Below are positions 7,998 through 17,099 of a stretch of DNA of 64,000 bases, one piece after another. Location: assembly GCF_910588715.1 (NCBI RefSeq), contig NZ_CAJURG010000006.1, positions 1 to 64,000 on the forward strand, read 5' to 3'. This DNA comes from an uncultured Clostridium sp. (lineage in GTDB: Bacteria > Bacillota > Clostridia > Clostridiales > Clostridiaceae). Within the stretch, counting starts at the first letter, position 1. Every line of letters starts with the position of its first letter. Below the pieces are notes generated by a model, which was not told where the DNA came from, ran no database searches, and saw only the letters and a list, made by a program, of their open reading frames with translations. The position numbers and the translations under genes are program-made.

Positions 7998-9836
7998 TTA
8001 AAGATAAATATCTGAAAACTCTATATTCATTCTTACTTCTAAACTATTAGCTAAGTTATCATAAGTTTGTTCTTTTAAAACATTGCTTTCTTCTAAAACT
8101 TTAACTGGTAATTTTATAGTAAATTCACTTCCAACATTAACTTTACTTTTAACCTCTATACTTCCACCTTGAATTTTAACTAAGTCTTTTACTAAAGATA
8201 AGCCTATTCCGCTTCCTTCACTTCTTTTTGTAAATCTATTTTCAACTTGATTAAATCTTTCAAAAATAGTGTCTAGCTTTTCTTCTGGTATTCCAATACC
8301 ACTATCCTTTACTGTTATATTAAAATTATCACCTGCATCCTGTAATAATACATGTATTTCTCCATTTGACTTATTATATTTAATACTATTAGAAAGTAAA
8401 TTAAGCATAGTTCTCTCTAGCTTTTCTAAATCAAATACCATTATTTTTTCTTCAACATCAGTATCAAATGTTAAACATATACCATTTTGTTTTGCAAATT
8501 CTGCTACAGACATAGATATATTTTCTATAAAGCTGACTATATCATCATTTTTAGGCTCATATTCGTAATATCCTGAATCAAATTTAGTAGAATCTATTAA
8601 ATTATTAACTAATTTTAATAGCCTCTTAGAGTTTTGACTTATTATGCCTATATACTTTTTTAATCTACTGTTATTTTCTAATAAATCTTTTTCTAATACA
8701 TCAATGGTTTGAAGTGAACTAAAGATTAGGTTTAAAGGTGTTCTTAATTCATGGGATAAATTAGCAAAAAAGTCTAATCTTAATTTTTCAACTTCTCTTC
8801 TATGAGAAACATTTCTTGCTATATCAATAATGCCTACTAAATTGCCATAGCTATCTCTAAATGGTTCTTTTATTATTTCAAAATCAAATTCAACTCCATC
8901 ATATAAAACTGTTTCGTTATATATTTGCTTAGTTCCTAATTTAATTGTTTCTAAATCTTTTTCGATTGTATGCTTTAAAATTTTATTTAGCTCTGGGATT
9001 TCCTCAATTTTTCTACCTACAAAGTCTTCTCTACTAATTCCTAAATCCTGTAAAAAAGTATTATTACAATCTAAATGAACTCTATTAGCATCTTTTAAAA
9101 CTATATAATCCGATATATTATTAATTATATAAGATAAAGTATTTCCATCTTCTATTTTTTCTTTCTTTTCTACTATGTCTTCAAAAACTCCCATAACACC
9201 AATTACATTACTACTATTATCATATATAGCATGTTTATGAAGGGAATAAATCTTATCCTTTAACTTGCAAATTTCTTTACGATAATAAGATTTTGATTTC
9301 ATAAATTCTTTGCAACACTTTAAATACTTTTGTCCTGCATCTTCTCCATGTATTTTTATATCATTTAATTCTGATAGATTATCATCAAACCCAACTAAAT
9401 TTTTAAAACTATCACTAGCATGTACATATTTATTATTTATATCTTTAACATAGAAAATCCCATTTGCTTCATGTATTCCCTTAAAAAAATCTTTAGCTAT
9501 ACAATTTTCAAAATATATTAAAAACTTGTCTCCTTCTATTTTTTGTATAGTAACATGAATAAAATTCATTAACTTTTTTATATATTTACTATAGCTTAAA
9601 ATCTTTCCATCATAATTTTTTAATATTCTTAAGAACTCTTCATCTTCTTTATATTCTGATAAAACTTCAAAAAAGTCCTTATTTATAACTTCTTCATAAT
9701 TTGAATTTAATAATAAAAGCATCCTATTATTAGCATACTCAATTTCCATTTTTAAATTTTCATTTTCCTCTAAACCATATCTCACGCACAACATGGCTAT
9801 TGGCATTTTATCAAAAATTTCCTTATACTCTCTCAT
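7998..9836 (-). CDS. Orphan cytosolic PAS-domain sensor histidine kinase, 612 aa
   Basis: Autophosphorylating kinase of a two-component system. Three PAS-like modules are visible (about 1-110, 125-225 with NGIFYVKDINNKYV, 230-345 with SDYIVLKDANRVHLDCNN). The HisKA helix FFANLSHELRTPLN carries the phospho-acceptor His362. The ATPase domain shows the N box LLSNSIKYN, G1 box DSGIGIPEE and G2 box GSGIGLSLV. No membrane helix or signal peptide is present, so it senses a cytosolic signal. There is no response regulator next to it. I chose ATG 9836 rather than 9845 because the site AGAGG touches the upstream ATG but sits 9 bases before the second one. Such orphan clostridial kinases include sporulation kinases that feed Spo0A; that role is only a possibility here. 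Confidence 0.9.
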   Translation of the reverse strand: MREYKEIFDKMPIAMLCVRYGLEENENLKMEIEYANNRMLLLLNSNYEEVINKDFFEVLSEYKEDEEFLRILKNYDGKILSYSKYIKKLMNFIHVTIQKIEGDKFLIYFENCIAKDFFKGIHEANGIFYVKDINNKYVHASDSFKNLVGFDDNLSELNDIKIHGEDAGQKYLKCCKEFMKSKSYYRKEICKLKDKIYSLHKHAIYDNSSNVIGVMGVFEDIVEKKEKIEDGNTLSYIINNISDYIVLKDANRVHLDCNNTFLQDLGISREDFVGRKIEEIPELNKILKHTIEKDLETIKLGTKQIYNETVLYDGVEFDFEIIKEPFRDSYGNLVGIIDIARNVSHRREVEKLRLDFFANLSHELRTPLNLIFSSLQTIDVLEKDLLENNSRLKKYIGIISQNSKRLLKLVNNLIDSTKFDSGYYEYEPKNDDIVSFIENISMSVAEFAKQNGICLTFDTDVEEKIMVFDLEKLERTMLNLLSNSIKYNKSNGEIHVLLQDAGDNFNITVKDSGIGIPEEKLDTIFERFNQVENRFTKRSEGSGIGLSLVKDLVKIQGGSIEVKSKVNVGSEFTIKLPVKVLEESNVLKEQTYDNLANSLEVRMNIEFSDIYL

Positions 9837-9911
9837 TTTCTTCATCCTCTGATTATTTCTCTCATTAAGTATAAATTATTATATTATATTTTTGTTTATA
9901 TTGGCAATAAA

Positions 9912-9949
9912 AAATAGCGATTATTTATTTTATATAATAATCACTATTT
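9912..9949 (-). terminator. Hairpin between the GNAT gene and the kinase gene
   Basis: AAATAG-c-GATTATT / AATAATC-a-CTATTT stem with one mismatch and a T-rich tail on the minus strand; it separates the two leftward genes. Confidence 0.5.
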
Positions 9950-10034
9950 CACTAATTAATATTTTATAATAATCCTATTCAAAAGTAGATATTTCAAGGC
10001 ATCTACATTCTTTCCCCTGTAAACATTATCTTTA

Positions 10035-10628
10035 TTAAACTGCTTTAATCATTCTATATAGTGTATGAGAATAAAATTCCTCTTCTTCTTCAAAAACAAA
10101 GTTTAGCTTTTCATAAAAGCCTTTAACAAAAGAATCCTTTGCAAGTAAGGAACAAACCTTATAGCCTAACTTTTTAGCATCTTCTTCTGCTAAGCTTATA
10201 AGAGCTTTTCCTATTCCCATTCCCCTACACTCTTCTAATGTAGCTAAATTTGCAATATAAAATTCATTTTTTTCACATTCATTTAAGTTTAATTCTAAAA
10301 TAACATCTTTTAAAAATTTAATTTTATTTTTTATTCCTTTAATATATTTAATTAATTTTATAGTTGTAATTTTATCTAACTTTGATAAATCTTTTCCCTT
10401 TATTAATATTATAGCTCCACAAATTTTACCCTTTAGTTCTGCAACCTTTACATTCCTATAGGAATATCTTGAGTCCTCGCTTTCTACTAGCAATTTTATT
10501 CTATTTATTATTTCTTTTTTTCTGCCATAGCCCCAAATATGCTCTGGATCATCTTCTGTTTTATAAACCAGGTCTGCTATACTTCCCGAGTCCTCTTTTT
10601 TTGCTTCTCTTAAGGTGAAACTTTCCAT
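10035..10628 (-). CDS. GNAT-family N-acetyltransferase, 197 aa
   Basis: Transfers an acetyl group from acetyl-CoA to an unknown amine. The acetyl-CoA binding motif is clear (IANLATLEECRGMGIGKALIS, with the R/QxxGxG/A signature RGMGIG), followed by AKKLGYKVCSLLAKDSFVKGFYEKLNF, the usual beta5-alpha4 end of the fold. The N-terminus FTLREAKKEDSGSIADLV is also typical. A central insertion rich in Lys/Ile (about residues 85-125) makes it slightly longer than a minimal GNAT. Ribosome site AGAGAGGAA. No operon partner. Confidence 0.88.
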   Translation of the reverse strand: MESFTLREAKKEDSGSIADLVYKTEDDPEHIWGYGRKKEIINRIKLLVESEDSRYSYRNVKVAELKGKICGAIILIKGKDLSKLDKITTIKLIKYIKGIKNKIKFLKDVILELNLNECEKNEFYIANLATLEECRGMGIGKALISLAEEDAKKLGYKVCSLLAKDSFVKGFYEKLNFVFEEEEEFYSHTLYRMIKAV

Positions 10629-10720
10629 AAAAATTCCTCTCTTCTTTTATATAAATATAATAAGGTTTTATATATTTATTATATTTTTAAGAGTAAAAAT
10701 GTTTAAGGCTTTATGGATGT

Positions 10721-10792
10721 TAAAATATGTACTTATGTGTTAATAATTATTTAAAAATTTTACTGTAAATTAATACAAATGTACATATTTTA
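10721..10792. repeat. Long-spaced perfect inverted repeat
   Basis: TAAAATATGTAC (10721-10732) and GTACATATTTTA (10781-10792) are perfect 12-base complements 48 bases apart in the noncoding stretch upstream of the GNAT gene. It may be a paired protein-binding site or a weak hairpin; no function shown. Confidence 0.45.
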
Positions 10793-10825
10793 AAAGAAAA
10801 TATTGTAATGTTACATTAATTTCCC

Positions 10826-11002
10826 TTAATTTTTGTAATGCTTGTGTTTTTTATCTCTTCCCTTGCCACCATTTGTTAAAGTCAATTCTCTCTGTAATTT
10901 TTTTCTACGCTCTTGCATTTGCTTTCTTATTTTAAGAAAATTATTTATACTTCCCACTACTATCCTGTTCTTTAAAGCCTTCCAGTAAGTAATAAAAGGC
11001 AT
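10826..11002 (-). CDS. Small, strongly basic protein, 58 aa, unknown
   Basis: Starting at ATG 11002 (MPFITYWKALKNR..., preceded by ACTAAGG) the product is 58 residues; an in-frame ATG at 11053 would add 17 hydrophobic residues but overlaps the terminator of the preceding gene and has no ribosome site. The chain is very basic (KIRKQMQERRKKLQRE and a C-terminal GGKGRDKKHKHYKN tail), which suggests nucleic-acid contact or a remnant. I do not recognise it. It lies next to the phage-derived remnant at 11.0-12.3 kb. Confidence 0.4.
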   Translation of the reverse strand: MPFITYWKALKNRIVVGSINNFLKIRKQMQERRKKLQRELTLTNGGKGRDKKHKHYKN

Positions 11003-11045
11003 AATAAAAAGCCTTAGTTTCCTAAGACTTAATGTTAAGCATAAT

Positions 11046-11080
11046 AAAAGCATCTACTATTTAACTTAGTAAGTGCTTTT
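11046..11080 (-). terminator. Terminator hairpin of the 88-aa gene, copy 1 of a repeated hairpin
   Basis: AAAAGCA-tct-ACT / AGT-aag-TGCTTTT stem overlapping the stop codon at 11079. A near copy is at 11473-11503. Confidence 0.5.
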
Positions 11081-11345
11081 ATTTATTGTACAATTCTTTT
11101 GCTTTTAAAAATTCAATTCTTAAAAGTCTTTTGAACTCTTTAATATCTATTTCTCCAACTGCTGCACATATATCTGGAATTTCTTCATTTAACAACTCTG
11201 TTACTTCTTTATTTTCTTTGTACATTGCATCATAATTATTAAATAAAAATTCCGTTTCTAGTTCAAGGTAAAACGGATAATTTTTATCTTCCTCATATTT
11301 TCCATCTAAATATGATTCAATTACATCTAAAACCTTTTTAATCAT
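11079..11345 (-). CDS. Hypothetical acidic protein, 88 aa (possibly phage- or immunity-type)
   Basis: ATG 11345 follows AAGGGTGGATAAGGA. The protein is acidic and fully helical in appearance (MIKKVLDVIESYLDGKYEE..., then an EFLFNNYDAMYKENKEVTELLNEEIPDIC middle). Size and composition resemble small immunity or phage accessory proteins, but I do not recognise the family. It lies directly downstream of the ADP-ribosyltransferase remnant, so an accessory role in the same phage module or toxin immunity are both possible; neither is shown. Confidence 0.6.
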   Translation of the reverse strand: MIKKVLDVIESYLDGKYEEDKNYPFYLELETEFLFNNYDAMYKENKEVTELLNEEIPDICAAVGEIDIKEFKRLLRIEFLKAKELYNK

Positions 11346-11472
11346 TCCTTATCCACCCTTCCTTCGGATTCTTTCTAACAATTTCGTTTGTTTCATTATT
11401 TCTAATAATAGCTATTTAATTATTAAAGTTTACTAACCTTCCATCTTGTTGTATATAATTAGGTTTACTAAT

Positions 11473-11503
11473 AAAAGCACCTACTATTTATTTAGTAAGT
11501 GCT
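11473..11503 (-). terminator. Terminator hairpin of the 56-aa gene, copy 2 of a repeated hairpin
   Basis: AAAAGCAcctACTattta...AGTaagTGCT, almost the same sequence as 11046-11080, overlapping the stop codon at 11502. On the minus strand the stem is followed by TTTTATTAG. Confidence 0.5.
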
Positions 11504-11672
11504 ATTCTTCCTCTTTATCATCTTCTTTTAAAACTCCATCCTCCCTCATAAATCTTCTAAGTATTTTTCTATTTTCTTTTTGCTCTTCTTCAGATATTTC
11601 TACCCTTCCTATACTCGTTGCTTTAGGTGGCTCATGCCATCTTCTATGTGTATATAATTTTTTTTCACTCAT
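11502..11672 (-). CDS. Small phage-type protein, 56 aa
   Basis: The product begins MSEKKLYTHRRWHEPPKAT and ends in the acidic tail KEDDKEEE. ATG 11672 is three bases after the stop of the upstream remnant, and its ribosome site AAAGGAG lies within the last codons of that remnant, so the two were translationally coupled. This arrangement fits a phage structural-gene cluster where small proteins follow the minor head gene. Function unknown. Confidence 0.55.
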   Translation of the reverse strand: MSEKKLYTHRRWHEPPKATSIGRVEISEEEQKENRKILRRFMREDGVLKEDDKEEE

Positions 11673-11675
11673 TTT

Positions 11676-12278
11676 TTACAACTCCTTTAATTCTATATGC
11701 GTAACATTTCCTATCTTTTCAACTTCCAATACTTTAAATTTACTTCCTCTAGGATATAATATTTCTTGTTCACCATCATTATATTTACTTATATCTCTAC
11801 CTTTTTGAGAATTTAAAATATAAATTTGAACTTGACCATCAGAATTATAAGTATTTCCTTTTGTTGTTGAAAGATATTCTTTATATGTTACTTTTTCACC
11901 TATCTCATGTTCACTTAAGAATTTCTCCAAATCTTCTTCATAGTAAAATTCAAGTGATCTTCTTAAATCTCCTTTAAATATAGGCATTCTATCTAATGCT
12001 TTATCTAAGTCATTTATAAATTCCTTATCATCATTCAATGGTAAATTATTTCTTAATTTATCATTTATTTTATATGATTCTGAGCTTATATATTTATTAA
12101 TAGCATGTAACTGTTTCTTTCTATTTATACTAGCCTTTTCTTTTAATAAACTCCACTCTTTAATATTATTATACTTTATTTCTTGGAACTCTTTAAGTGT
12201 TTTAGGAGAATTTTTCCCCAAAATATTTTTATATTCTTCAAATTGTTTTTTATCACTAGATAAAAAAAGCCATATCAA
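11676..12278 (-). pseudogene. 5'-truncated phage minor-head-type protein with ADP-ribosyltransferase domain
   Basis: The C-terminal about 140 residues look like an ADP-ribosyltransferase of the R-S-E class: an Arg in GDLRRSLEFY, the STT motif in YKEYLSTTKG, and the ExE catalytic pair in NDGEQEILYPRGSKFKVLEV. The upstream part (QFEEYKNILGKNSPKTLKEFQEIKYNN) resembles the region joining the SPP1 gp7-like head domain to the transferase domain in phage minor head proteins. The only start (ATG 12278) lies in the loop of the pepA terminator, with no ribosome site, so the true N-terminal head domain has been lost. This is best read as a remnant of a prophage; translation of the remaining piece is doubtful. 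Confidence 0.7.
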
Positions 12279-12296
12279 AATAAATTTGATATAGCT
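12267..12296 (-). terminator. pepA terminator
   Basis: Stem AAGC-c-ATATCAAA / TTTGATAT-a-GCTT followed on the minus strand by TTTTTTTATC, 37 bases after the pepA stop. The phage remnant begins inside this hairpin. Confidence 0.75.
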
Positions 12297-12332
12297 TCTC
12301 TTAATTTATAAAAAATATTAATCTTTTAAAAT

Positions 12333-13781
12333 TTATTTATGTTTACATTTATGCTTTACGATTAATTCATATAATGTAGCAACAGGAGCTCCTGTTCCTC
12401 CTTTTGGTGTTACATCATTTCCTGAATCTGTCCAAGCTGTTCCTGCAATATCTAAATGTAACCATGGCTTATCTTGTACAAACTCCTCAATGAACATACC
12501 AGCAGTAATTGTTCCTCCATTACGTCCACCAATATTTTTTAAATCTGCAAAGTCTCCTTTATATAGCTTTTTGTAAGCTTTATCATTAGGTAATCTCCAG
12601 AATTTTTCTCCAGTTCTCTTTGATGCAAGTAATAATTCATCATAAAAGCTATCATCATTGCTTAAAACTCCAGTTATTTCAGTTCCAAGAGCAATTAAAA
12701 CTGCTCCAGTAAGAGTTGCTACATCTACAACCTTATCTACCTTTTCTTTTTCAATAATATAAGTAACTGCATCAACTAAAGTTAATCTTCCTTCTGCATC
12801 TGTATTTAAAACTTCAATAGTTTTTCCTGCCATAGAACTAATAATATCACCTGGTTTATAGCTTCCACCAGAAATAGCATTTTCACAAGCTGCAACTACT
12901 GCCACTACATTTTTTTCTACTTTATTTTCTGCAAGAGCCTTCATTGTTCCAATAACAGCTGCTGCTCCACCCATGTCACTTTTCATTGTGTCCATAGCAG
13001 TTGATGGCTTAAGAGAATATCCACCAGTATCAAAAGTAAGCCCTTTACCTACAAGCCCTACTATTTCATCCTTATTTTTATTTCCCATATATCTCATAAC
13101 AATTAATCTTGGCTTATGAACTGAACCTTTTGCAACTTCTAAGAATGCTTTCATTCCTAATTCTTCAATTTGCTTTTCATCAAAAATTTCTACTTCAAAT
13201 CCACTTTCTTTCCCAACTTCTAAAGCTATTTTTGCTAAGCTTTCTGGGTATAAAATGTTTGCTGGTTCATTTACAAGGTCACGAGCTAAGATTATACCAT
13301 CTGCCACATTACTTGCTTCTTTAATTTTTTCTTTCATTTTATTAATCTTATCTTTTGGTGCACCTATTATAGTTACCTTTGGCTCATAGCTTTCTTTAGT
13401 AGCTTTATATTTATCAAACTTATAACTTGCAAGTTTTACACCTTGTACTATGGACTTTGTAACTCCACCTGTACATAATCCATTTGCTTTTATGAAATTA
13501 ATGCTTAAATCATTTATTTTTAATTTTTCTGCCTCTTTAATTCCTTTAGCAACTGCATTTATTAGGTCTGTTCTTTCTAATTCTTCAAATTTTCCAAGAC
13601 CCACAAAAATTTCATAGTTTAATTCTTCTGTAACTCTATAAAATATTTGTCCTGTCTTTCCTTCAAATACTTTTTTAGTTTTTAATTCTTCAAGAAATTT
13701 ATTATTTAATGCTTTATCTTCATATACAAGGTTAATTGCACCTTGAAAGCTTCCAACTATTAAGTCTTTTACATCAGTCAT
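12333..13781 (-). CDS. pepA: Leucyl aminopeptidase (M17 family)
   Basis: Cytosolic two-metal aminopeptidase that removes N-terminal residues in peptide turnover. The family signature NTDAEGRL is near residues 323-331; the metal-binding GKGLTFDTGGYSLKP lies near 250, and MKSDMGGAAAV and DVATLTGA complete the active site. The N-terminal domain and length (482) match the family. Ribosome site AAGGAG before ATG 13781; the next gene upstream is 106 bases away, so it probably has its own promoter. An intrinsic terminator follows. Confidence 0.95.
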   Translation of the reverse strand: MTDVKDLIVGSFQGAINLVYEDKALNNKFLEELKTKKVFEGKTGQIFYRVTEELNYEIFVGLGKFEELERTDLINAVAKGIKEAEKLKINDLSINFIKANGLCTGGVTKSIVQGVKLASYKFDKYKATKESYEPKVTIIGAPKDKINKMKEKIKEASNVADGIILARDLVNEPANILYPESLAKIALEVGKESGFEVEIFDEKQIEELGMKAFLEVAKGSVHKPRLIVMRYMGNKNKDEIVGLVGKGLTFDTGGYSLKPSTAMDTMKSDMGGAAAVIGTMKALAENKVEKNVVAVVAACENAISGGSYKPGDIISSMAGKTIEVLNTDAEGRLTLVDAVTYIIEKEKVDKVVDVATLTGAVLIALGTEITGVLSNDDSFYDELLLASKRTGEKFWRLPNDKAYKKLYKGDFADLKNIGGRNGGTITAGMFIEEFVQDKPWLHLDIAGTAWTDSGNDVTPKGGTGAPVATLYELIVKHKCKHK

Positions 13782-13887
13782 CTTTTGATTTCTCCTTCTT
13801 AATTTTTGTATTTTTCTTTATTATACTACAAATTTTTATAAGTAGTAAATTTAATTAACTAATAATTATTATTTTTTGTTTTTAAAA

Positions 13888-14475
13888 TTAAGCTTCTAAT
13901 AATATATTAAGCCATCTTAAATTTTCTCTACCACCAAGGGTATCTCCTGTGATATATATTTCTTTAATTTTTAAGTTTTTAACCCTTTCTATCATTTCTT
14001 TAAAGGTTTTTTCTGTATAGCAATTAAAGTATCTTTCATTTTCATCAATATATTCATCTTCACCATATTTAAAGGACATATAAAATACTCCATCTTCTTT
14101 TAAATTTAATGATATATTTTTTATTACATTTATTATATCTTTTCTATTTACATGAAGGAGTGAAGCACAAGCCCATATTCCATCAAATTTTTCTTCTAGC
14201 TTTAAGTCTTCAAATTTACTGCAAATTACTGGCTGACCAATTATTTTACTTGCTCTACTTGCTATTTCCTTTGAGCCATCTACTGCTGTAATTTTGTATC
14301 CTCTTTTTATAAACTCTAAGCTATCTCTTCCAGAGCCACAACCTAAGTCTAATATTTTTCCACCTTTTTTAATATTGTTTAAAAAGTTATTACATAGATT
14401 ATTTGTGTTTCCTTGTAATGTTTTCTCTATATATTCTTTTGAATTGTTATTATAATAATTTAATGTTTTATTCAT
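13888..14475 (-). CDS. Class I SAM-dependent methyltransferase (TehB-like), 195 aa
   Basis: Motif I ILDLGCGSGRDSLEF is followed by the acidic AdoMet-ribose residue in KITAVDGSKE, and WACASLLHV marks motif IV, all features of small Rossmann methyltransferases close to the TehB/UbiE group. Substrate unknown. It starts 29 bases after the helicase gene with ribosome site GGAAGGAAA, so the two are probably one transcript; whether they work together is not known. Confidence 0.88.
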   Translation of the reverse strand: MNKTLNYYNNNSKEYIEKTLQGNTNNLCNNFLNNIKKGGKILDLGCGSGRDSLEFIKRGYKITAVDGSKEIASRASKIIGQPVICSKFEDLKLEEKFDGIWACASLLHVNRKDIINVIKNISLNLKEDGVFYMSFKYGEDEYIDENERYFNCYTEKTFKEMIERVKNLKIKEIYITGDTLGGRENLRWLNILLEA

Positions 14476-14504
14476 CTTTTACTTTATATTTCCTTCCAAA
14501 TATA

Positions 14505-16979
14505 CTATTTTTCTTTATTTAAAAATCTATTTTTATAATAAGCTTCAACTCTAAAATCAATGGCATCTTTCATGTGCTTTTTAAAAGCTTCATTATTTAT
14601 AATTTCTTTAAGGTCATCTTGAAGTGCTATTAAACAACCCTTCTTTTCTTTAAAGAAATCACCATGAGTTTTTATTAAAAACTTAATTGGATTATTTTTA
14701 GCTAAACTTACATACTTCTTTTTATCCCAGTCCATAAAATTGCTAGTTGACTTATCTTTAAGCATATCAGCCTTATTAGAACCATTTCTATAAAAATTAT
14801 AAAAACTTTCATAAATATCATCTTCTGATACTTCCATTTTTATATTTCCACCATTATAAAAGGCTAATAAAACTGGCATTTTATAAGTCTTGCTCATGCT
14901 TGTAGTTTCAATCATATTAATAAATTCTCTTCCTCTAGAATTATATAATACTTCTTCATAATGGTTTAACTCATCATTTTCTTTTATATACTCTAAATAA
15001 TTAGAAAATGGATTCATTGCTTTACCTTTACTTTTTATATTTTGATAAACTTCATCATCAATATAAGTAAGAAACTCTATTCTACTTGGTCTATAGCCTA
15101 GCATATCATAGACAACTTCAAATTGTTCTTTAATTTTATCCTTAACTTTCATTTCCCTTTCAGCTTGATTTTTAAATATATCTATTATTCTAAAATCAAA
15201 ATCCACCATACAATCATCTGGAAAAACATAATCACTTTGCTTGTTTTTCTTACATTCTGTTGCTGAATATTCTTTTCCACTTAATAAAAATGGTACTAAA
15301 TTTGCCTTTTTATAATTTCCTATAAAGTCTAGTACATTTAAGTACTCTTTTCCTTTAAACTTTCTTAATCCTCTTCCAAGCTGTTGCAAAAATATTGTTG
15401 GTGATTGAGTTGGTCTTAAAAACATTACCATATCAATTGCAGGTATGTCTAAACCTTCATTAAACATATCTACAGAAAAGATAACTTCTAATTCCCCAGA
15501 TGATAATTTATTTAATGCTATATTTCTCTCTTCTGAATATTCTCCACTTTCACCGCTATAAACTGCAACTGCTTTAATATTATTTTCCTTAAATACTTTT
15601 GCCATATACTCAGCATGATGCCTTGAAGTGCAAAATCCTATTGCTCTTTTTGAATTATATTTTAAGTAATGATTTAATATAAGTTCACCTCTTTTATTAA
15701 TCATTAAAGCTTCTTCTAGCCCCTTATCATCATATTTCCCATTTTTATAATCTATATTCTCATAATTTATAGTTTCATCATAAATACCATAATATCTAAA
15801 AGGAACTAACCACCCTTTGTTTATTGCATCTTTTAATCTTACTTCATAAACCATATTATAATCACAAAGTGCAAATACATCCTTAGAGTCAAGTCTTTCT
15901 GGTGTTGCTGTAAGTCCCAATAAGAATTTTGGAGTAAAGTAATCTATTATTTTTTTGTAATTGTTAGAAACTGCATGATGAAATTCATCTACTACTATGT
16001 AATCAAAGTAATCTTTTGAAAAATATTTTTCATTTAAATATTCATCTTTTCCAAGTGTTTGAACTAATGCAAAGATAAATGATGCTTCTGTATCTTTTTT
16101 ATTTGCATAAAAAAATCCAATATCATTTGAATTTCTAACATTTTTAAAGCTTTGAGCCGCCTGTTTTATTATTTCCTCTCTATGAGCCACAAATAAAATT
16201 CTATTATATTTTCTTGAATCAAATGCAGCTAAATAAGTTTTTCCTATACCTGTTGCTGCTACCACTAGCCCCTTATCAAATCCTTCATCTCTTGATTTTT
16301 CTAAACAATATAATGCTTCAATTTGAGCTCCACGTGGTTCAAATATGTTTACTATATTTTCTTCCTTATTTTTTTCTTTTTCTATATCCTTATAAAGATT
16401 AGGTCTTGTCCATTCCTTTGAATAACTCTTTAATACTTCATCTGTTATTATTAATGAATGGTTATTGAATAAATCTTCAAAGGTATCGTAAAAGGTTTTA
16501 AAATCTGTTGGTGCATTTGATTTTAAAAATCTATAGTTCCATTCTATTGATGAAGTTAATGCTCCTCTTGAAATATTTGATGAACCTATGTATATTTCTG
16601 AATCTAATGGATTATGGAACATATATGCTTTTGGATGAAAGGATTTGCTTGGATTATTGTAAAATCTTAAATCTACTTTGTCTTTTAACTCTGATTTTAA
16701 TAAGTATAGTGCCTGTGGCTGTGTTATTTTAAGATAGTTTCCTGTAAGTATTCTTATTTTAACTCCACGATTTAGTGCTTCTTTTAGGTCTTGTAGTAGT
16801 AGTTTTACTCCTGGTTCCATTAAAAATGATACTATTATATCTATTTTATTTGCAGTTTTGAAGCTTTGTTTTAGTTTTGGATAAAGATAATCTTTATCTC
16901 CTGTTGATGTGTTTAGACTTATTTCTTGCTGTTGTATTTGCTTTTCTTTTATTGTTGTTTCTTTTATAGTGTTTATCAT
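14505..16979 (-). CDS. PLD-nuclease/superfamily II helicase fusion (DUF3427-type), 824 aa
   Basis: Residues about 25-190 are a phospholipase-D-type nuclease module with SFHPKAYMF (HxK) and IYIGSSNIS. Residues about 215-620 are a DEAD/DEAH helicase core: Walker A AATGIGKTYLA near 242, DEFHH near 328, LLGLTATPERLD, IGFCTSR and the motif VI QQLGRGLRKFKG. The C-terminal 200 residues match the DUF3427 region usual in this architecture. Such proteins are thought to act on DNA ends and often lie in defence islands. It heads a probable operon with the methyltransferase. Ribosome site GGGGA before ATG 16979. Confidence 0.85.
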   Translation of the reverse strand: MINTIKETTIKEKQIQQQEISLNTSTGDKDYLYPKLKQSFKTANKIDIIVSFLMEPGVKLLLQDLKEALNRGVKIRILTGNYLKITQPQALYLLKSELKDKVDLRFYNNPSKSFHPKAYMFHNPLDSEIYIGSSNISRGALTSSIEWNYRFLKSNAPTDFKTFYDTFEDLFNNHSLIITDEVLKSYSKEWTRPNLYKDIEKEKNKEENIVNIFEPRGAQIEALYCLEKSRDEGFDKGLVVAATGIGKTYLAAFDSRKYNRILFVAHREEIIKQAAQSFKNVRNSNDIGFFYANKKDTEASFIFALVQTLGKDEYLNEKYFSKDYFDYIVVDEFHHAVSNNYKKIIDYFTPKFLLGLTATPERLDSKDVFALCDYNMVYEVRLKDAINKGWLVPFRYYGIYDETINYENIDYKNGKYDDKGLEEALMINKRGELILNHYLKYNSKRAIGFCTSRHHAEYMAKVFKENNIKAVAVYSGESGEYSEERNIALNKLSSGELEVIFSVDMFNEGLDIPAIDMVMFLRPTQSPTIFLQQLGRGLRKFKGKEYLNVLDFIGNYKKANLVPFLLSGKEYSATECKKNKQSDYVFPDDCMVDFDFRIIDIFKNQAEREMKVKDKIKEQFEVVYDMLGYRPSRIEFLTYIDDEVYQNIKSKGKAMNPFSNYLEYIKENDELNHYEEVLYNSRGREFINMIETTSMSKTYKMPVLLAFYNGGNIKMEVSEDDIYESFYNFYRNGSNKADMLKDKSTSNFMDWDKKKYVSLAKNNPIKFLIKTHGDFFKEKKGCLIALQDDLKEIINNEAFKKHMKDAIDFRVEAYYKNRFLNKEK

Positions 16980-17005
16980 TGTAATCCCCTATTTTTTTAT
17001 AAATA

Positions 17006-17048
17006 ATAGGAGCTAAGAAATCTTTTAGATATATTTCCTTGCTCCTAT
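17006..17048 (-). terminator. Hairpin between the GIY-YIG gene and the helicase gene
   Basis: ATAGGAGC / GCTCCTAT outer stem with further AGAAAT/ATTTCC-type pairing inside and a T-rich tail on the minus strand; closes the gene ending at 17100. Confidence 0.5.
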
Positions 17049-17099
17049 ATATTATCTCATATTTAATTTAATATTTAAAATGTATTAATTGTGTAATTT

